Source: Epiperipatus broadwayi (taxonomy: Eukaryota; Onychophora; Udeonychophora; Euonychophora; Peripatidae). Taken from it: a stretch of 64,000 nt of DNA. The stretch is taken from NCBI GenBank assembly GCA_028023455.1, contig JAQFVV010012404.1, positions 15,921,000-15,984,999 of the forward strand. Direction: 5' to 3'. The translations under genes and the position numbers were made by a program. Positions within the stretch are counted from its first letter, which is position 1; every line of letters begins with the position of its first letter. Positions 60,184 through 64,000 of the stretch are shown one piece after another. Under the pieces are notes generated by a model. That model was not told where the DNA came from and ran no database searches. It was given only the letters and a program-made list of their open reading frames with translations.

Positions 60184-62225
60184 AGGGGTTTGAACTCAGA
60201 CTTTTACATGACCCTCAACTATCCATGCTATGTCATACTGCTGACACACTTGATCTCACACAGTCAAAAAGATAAATAATCACCAATATATGTATTTTGT
60301 GCTAAACCAGCACTCATCAGTTGGTCCAGATTATCATCTCTACACATATATACAAACAATGCTCAGCTTATATTAAGATAGCCAATCTTCATACTTTAAT
60401 GGACAGGCTTCAATCTACTCCACCCCACAACTCTTCAACCAACCAGTTCATTGAAAATCTGATGATGGAATGCTCAAAGGCCCCATTGGTGCCAACCTTC
60501 TCATCCTACCTATGTTGACCATAAGTTACTCTGACCCTACATACATATATGAGGATTGAGAAGATCTTACAGCAGGGTCTCAAACCCTATGTCTGCAGGC
60601 ACCATGGTGCCCACAGATCATTGTACGTGTGCCAGCCGCTATCCGAACACGATAAAAAATTATTTATCTGATACAAATATTTTTAATTTTTAAATTTTTT
60701 TTATAAATTATTGTATTATATTGTAATCAAATTGTAGGGCATACTATACTTTTACAGCATAAAAATATAAATGTTAATTATATGTTAAAGTTTTATTTTT
60801 GAAATAAATATTACATTATATGTATTATTAACAATATCCAACTATAAATTTACATTGAAAAATAAATGGTGCCCGCCACCTGGCTGGTATTATAGAATGT
60901 GTTCTTAAGTGCAAAAAGGTTTGGGACCCCTGCCTTACAACACTATATTTTTAATGTATAATTTTTTTTTATAATATAGGCTTTTTCATACCTGCACTCT
61001 AATATGTAGTATTTGGGGGTTTGAACTCAGACTTTCACATAACCCTCAACTATCCATACTATCTCATACTACTGGAACACTTGATCACACACATATCAAA
61101 AGGATAAATAATCACCAATATATATATATATATATATTATCATGCTAAACCAGCACTCACCGGTTGGTTCAGATTATCATCTCCACACATATATACAATC
61201 AATGCTCAGCTTATATTAAGATAGCCAATCTTCATACTTTAATAGACAAGCTTTAATCCACTTCAGCCCACAACTCTTCAGCCATCCATTTCATTGAAAA
61301 TCTGATATAGTGCTGTACCCATCCCTCATATATGTATTAAATGGATTATGTTCTGTATGTAAGGGATCAGTGACTCATAGTCAACATGGGTAGAGTGAGA
61401 AGATTGACCCCAATATGGGCTAGGAGCATTCCATCATCAGATTTTCAATGAAATAGATGGCTGAAGAGTTCTGGGATGGAGTGACTGTCCATTAAAGTAT
61501 GAAGATTGGCTATCTTAATATAAGCTGAGCATTGATTGTATATATGTGTGGAGATGATAATCTAGACCAACTGAGGAGTGCTGCTTTAGCATGAAATACA
61601 TATATTGGTGATTATTTATTTTTTTGACATGTGTGTGATCAAGTGTGCCAGGAGTATGAGATAGCATGGATAGTTGAGGGTCATGTGAAAATCCAAGTTC
61701 AAACCCCACATACTATATTGGAGCGCAGATATGAAAAGCCTGTACAGTAGAAAAAATAGTGCTCTAAGGTCTGCCCAATCCTCATATATGCATGTAAATG
61801 GATTATTTCCTGTACATGAAGGGTCAGAGTGACTTATGGTCAACATGGGTAGGATGAGAAGATTGGTCCAAATGTGGGCTTTGAGCATTCCATCATCAGA
61901 TTTTTCAATAATATGGATGGCTGAAGAGTTGTGTGGTGGAGTGGATTAAAGCCTATCCATTAAAGCATGAAGATTGGCTATCTTAATATAAGCTGAGAAT
62001 TGATTAAATATATGTGTGAAAATGATAATCTGGACCAACTGACAAGGGCTGGTTAGCACAAAATATGTATATTGGTGATTATTTGTCTTTTCAATATGTC
62101 TATGATCAAGTGTATCAGCAGTATGAGATAGGTGGATAGTTGAGGGTCATGTGAAAGTCTAAGTTCAAACCCCCTATATATTACATATTGGAGTAGAGAT
62201 ATGAAAAAGCCTGTACTGTAGAAAA
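60184..62225. repeat. Cluster of SINE-like units in opposite orientations
   Basis: At least four units share one sequence. Units at 60,184-60,566 and 60,980-61,330 are in plus orientation. Units at 61,330-61,755 and 61,757-62,225 are inverted and tandem. The inverted units carry a pol III-like A box (TAGTTGAGGGTC) and B box (AGTTCAAACC) near 61,672-61,700 and 62,137-62,170, then ATATTGGAG...GATATGAAAAGCCTGTAC. Other landmarks are 'GGCTATCTTAATATAAGCTG' and CATTCCATCATCAGATTTT. The outer halves form a long imperfect palindrome. A SINE-like tRNA-derived head is likely, but an AT-rich satellite is possible. Confidence 0.65.
60575..60932. mobile_element. hAT-like MITE (358 bp) with 8-bp flanks
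   Basis: The left end is CAGGGTCTCAAACC and the reverse complement of the right end CAGGGGTCCCAAACC, the typical hAT-type CAGGGG terminus. The flanking octamers TCTTACAG and CCTTACAA agree in 6 of 8 bases, as expected for a decayed 8-bp target duplication. The equivalent site without the element is in the neighbouring inverted unit at about 61,755-61,785, which confirms the insertion. No transposase is present. Confidence 0.8.
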
Positions 62226-63060
62226 AAAATTATATATTAAAAATCTATTAAAGAAAATTGACTGATAAACATTTATGTGAAATTGTAAAGTATAATAATT
62301 TAATTAACAATTTTGTCAAAAGAAAAAGCAAACATATTAATTCAACTAATCCAGTATAAAATCTATATTGATAGAATAAATCTAAAATAAGATACTTTAT
62401 CATACTTGGATTAAATTTATATTTTGTAACGAACTGTAATTGACACACACTCACAAACACATGATTTTGTCTGACTTTATATATATTGTACTAGTAATGA
62501 AAAGCATTATACATTTGTAATTTTATTTAAAAAATTAAGATAAAAATATTTCATAAGCAGCTCAAAGATTTTAAAGAAAAAAAGGGTTCTTTAAAGAAAT
62601 AATTAAAAGTTTAAACAAAACACAGTTTGCTAAAAGTCAATTCATAAGTTTACGAATTAAAGAGTAATTAAAAGAGGGGTGGGGAATTTAACTAAATAGA
62701 AAAAGATTTAAAAACGATATTTCTCTTTCCATTTATTTAAAAGAAAATAGAAAAATGTGTGTGTTGATTTTAAAGATACATTTAAATGTGTATATATGTG
62801 TACATATAAAAAGAAATTGAATTAAAAAAAAAAGAAAATAAAAAATAAAGTTTGTAATATAAAAAATTAAGTTAAATGCAAAGATGGCTACAAATAAACA
62901 ATGGTAATAATTAATTGGCAATGGCTACAAATAAACAATGGGAGTAATTAAAAAGTGAGATCTTATCATAAGTAAGGTAATCTAAAAAAGAATGTAATTA
63001 ATCAAAAAGAATTTTAATCAAGCTGAACAATAAGAATAATAGCATATAAATAGGCCCAGA
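62226..63060. other. Upstream intron, no gene seen
   Basis: AT-rich. A short direct repeat 'ATGGCTACAAATAAACAATGG' occurs twice (62,884 and 62,922). Nothing else is recognised. Confidence 0.4.
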
Positions 63061-63410
63061 AAAAAAAGTCATCATCAGAGATCAGATCATTTTTCAGCAG
63101 TGTTATTCCAGTGAGTAAAAATAAATTTTATTTTGAGAATGCCAAGAAAAAACATGTGTTGCTAATAAGAAGTATGCCACTGTACTCCAGTCTCTGACCA
63201 TCCTAGCATATCTGAAAGTCTCCAATTAGCTACCATGAATATTTAACCTGAGCCATTTATACATTTGTCTGCCGGACTGAAATAGAGCAAGGAACCACAT
63301 TCATCCTTAAATCTAGAATCAAAATGGTTGGTTCAACATGCATCACACAGGAGAAAGGAGCAGCCTTCTATCCAGGATCACATATCTGAAAACCTATAGG
63401 TAATATTAAT
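63061..63410. other. Richer-GC segment of unknown origin
   Basis: Composition is more balanced than in the surroundings, with no open frame or splice borders that extend the peroxidase gene. It could be a fragment of an unidentified repeat. I looked here for the exon preceding 59,409 (expected to encode a GDRFWYEN-like motif) and did not find one. Confidence 0.35.
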
Positions 63411-63613
63411 TATTCTTTATTTCCATTGTGTCATTAGTTTATTGTATCCATTGCAATCTCCTCCAGTGTCAGTGTAATAATTGAACTCTATAGCTAGTAT
63501 AAAAATAACTATTTATGTGCAGTTAGTGTAAGGAGCAAACATTCCCATATCTTCCGAATCATACAAACTAACAGCTCATATGATAAAAATGTGTGTGTGT
63601 GTGATATGTTTTA

Positions 63614-63839
63614 ATGCTTATATTTATTTATGCTTTATGTTTATGGATAATATGTATGCATTATATATGATATTATGTATTATTTTATTCAGAGAAGAAA
63701 TGTTGAATGAATTCATAATGTTATCAATGCTTATATTTATTTATGCTTTATGTTTATGGATAATATGTATGCATTATATATGATATTATGTATTATTTTA
63801 TTCAGAGAAGAAATGTTGAATGAATTCATAATGTTATCA
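63614..63839. repeat. Identical 113-bp tandem duplication
   Basis: The unit starting ATGCTTATATTTATTTATGC at 63,614 repeats without a visible change from 63,727 to about 63,839, ending AATGTTATCA. Perfect identity in otherwise decayed intron DNA points to a recent duplication or an assembly artefact. Apparent frames across it are not coding. Confidence 0.9.
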
Positions 63840-64000
63840 ATTAATTTTAAAATAATTAAAATAAATTATTTTGAAAATTATTATTTGTTGGTTGATACTT
63901 TTACTTATACAACTAATTAAAGTAGTTTATTAAATTACTTTTTTGATTGAGCTAGTCATGGGATATTTCAAATGCTGGATTATGGGCCTACCATCCAGGC

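Noticed and set aside
61515-61888. Two overlapping minus-strand frames as genes
   Set aside because: They lie inside the SINE-like repeat cluster and change between copies.
1-64000. CRISPR arrays, operons or bacterial signals
   Set aside because: No regular short repeats with unique spacers and no ribosome-site-led gene clusters; introns and retroelements show a eukaryotic nuclear genome.

Overview
The window is AT-rich animal DNA, by eye roughly a quarter G+C. It contains spliced exons, long introns, tRNA-derived SINEs, non-LTR and LTR retrotransposons and Penelope-like elements, and nothing bacterial. I cannot name the species; an invertebrate with a large, repeat-filled genome fits.

There is one host gene, and most long open frames are not part of it. 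Four short minus-strand exons (59,409-59,517; 38,635-38,696; 25,384-25,472; 12,319-12,456) have AG/GT borders, compatible phases and one continuous reading. They encode the end of an animal haem peroxidase (peroxidasin/peroxinectin-like) followed by a cysteine-rich tail and a stop. The introns are about 20.7, 13.2 and 12.9 kb. The upstream exons lie beyond 64,000. Positions 1-12,318 are 3' flank.

Layout by position. 1-12.3 kb: AT-rich flank with one SINE-like fragment, one richer-GC patch and a weak tandem repeat. Last intron (12.5-25.4 kb): a decayed Penelope-like element (PLE1) with inverted arms, then a terminal-inverted-repeat (TIR) element carrying a nested LINE that has ORF1 but stops in a poly(A) just inside ORF2, then a small palindromic element. 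Middle intron (25.5-38.6 kb): a second TIR element, a SINE with a 17-bp target duplication and a broken gypsy LTR retrotransposon. Third intron (38.7-59.4 kb): a SINE with a 13-bp target duplication, a Penelope endonuclease fragment followed by a hammerhead-like core, a decayed RTE LINE, and a nest in which a Penelope-like element with inverted ~690-bp arms contains an RTE LINE that contains a second LINE. Start of the next intron (59.5-64 kb): a cluster of SINE-like units in both orientations interrupted by a hAT-like MITE, then an identical 113-bp tandem duplication.

No new multi-gene system is evident. The points most worth checking are the peroxidase gene model, the ORF1-only LINE, the two Penelope copies with inverted arms and hammerhead-like motifs, and the dated nesting of mobile elements in the introns.
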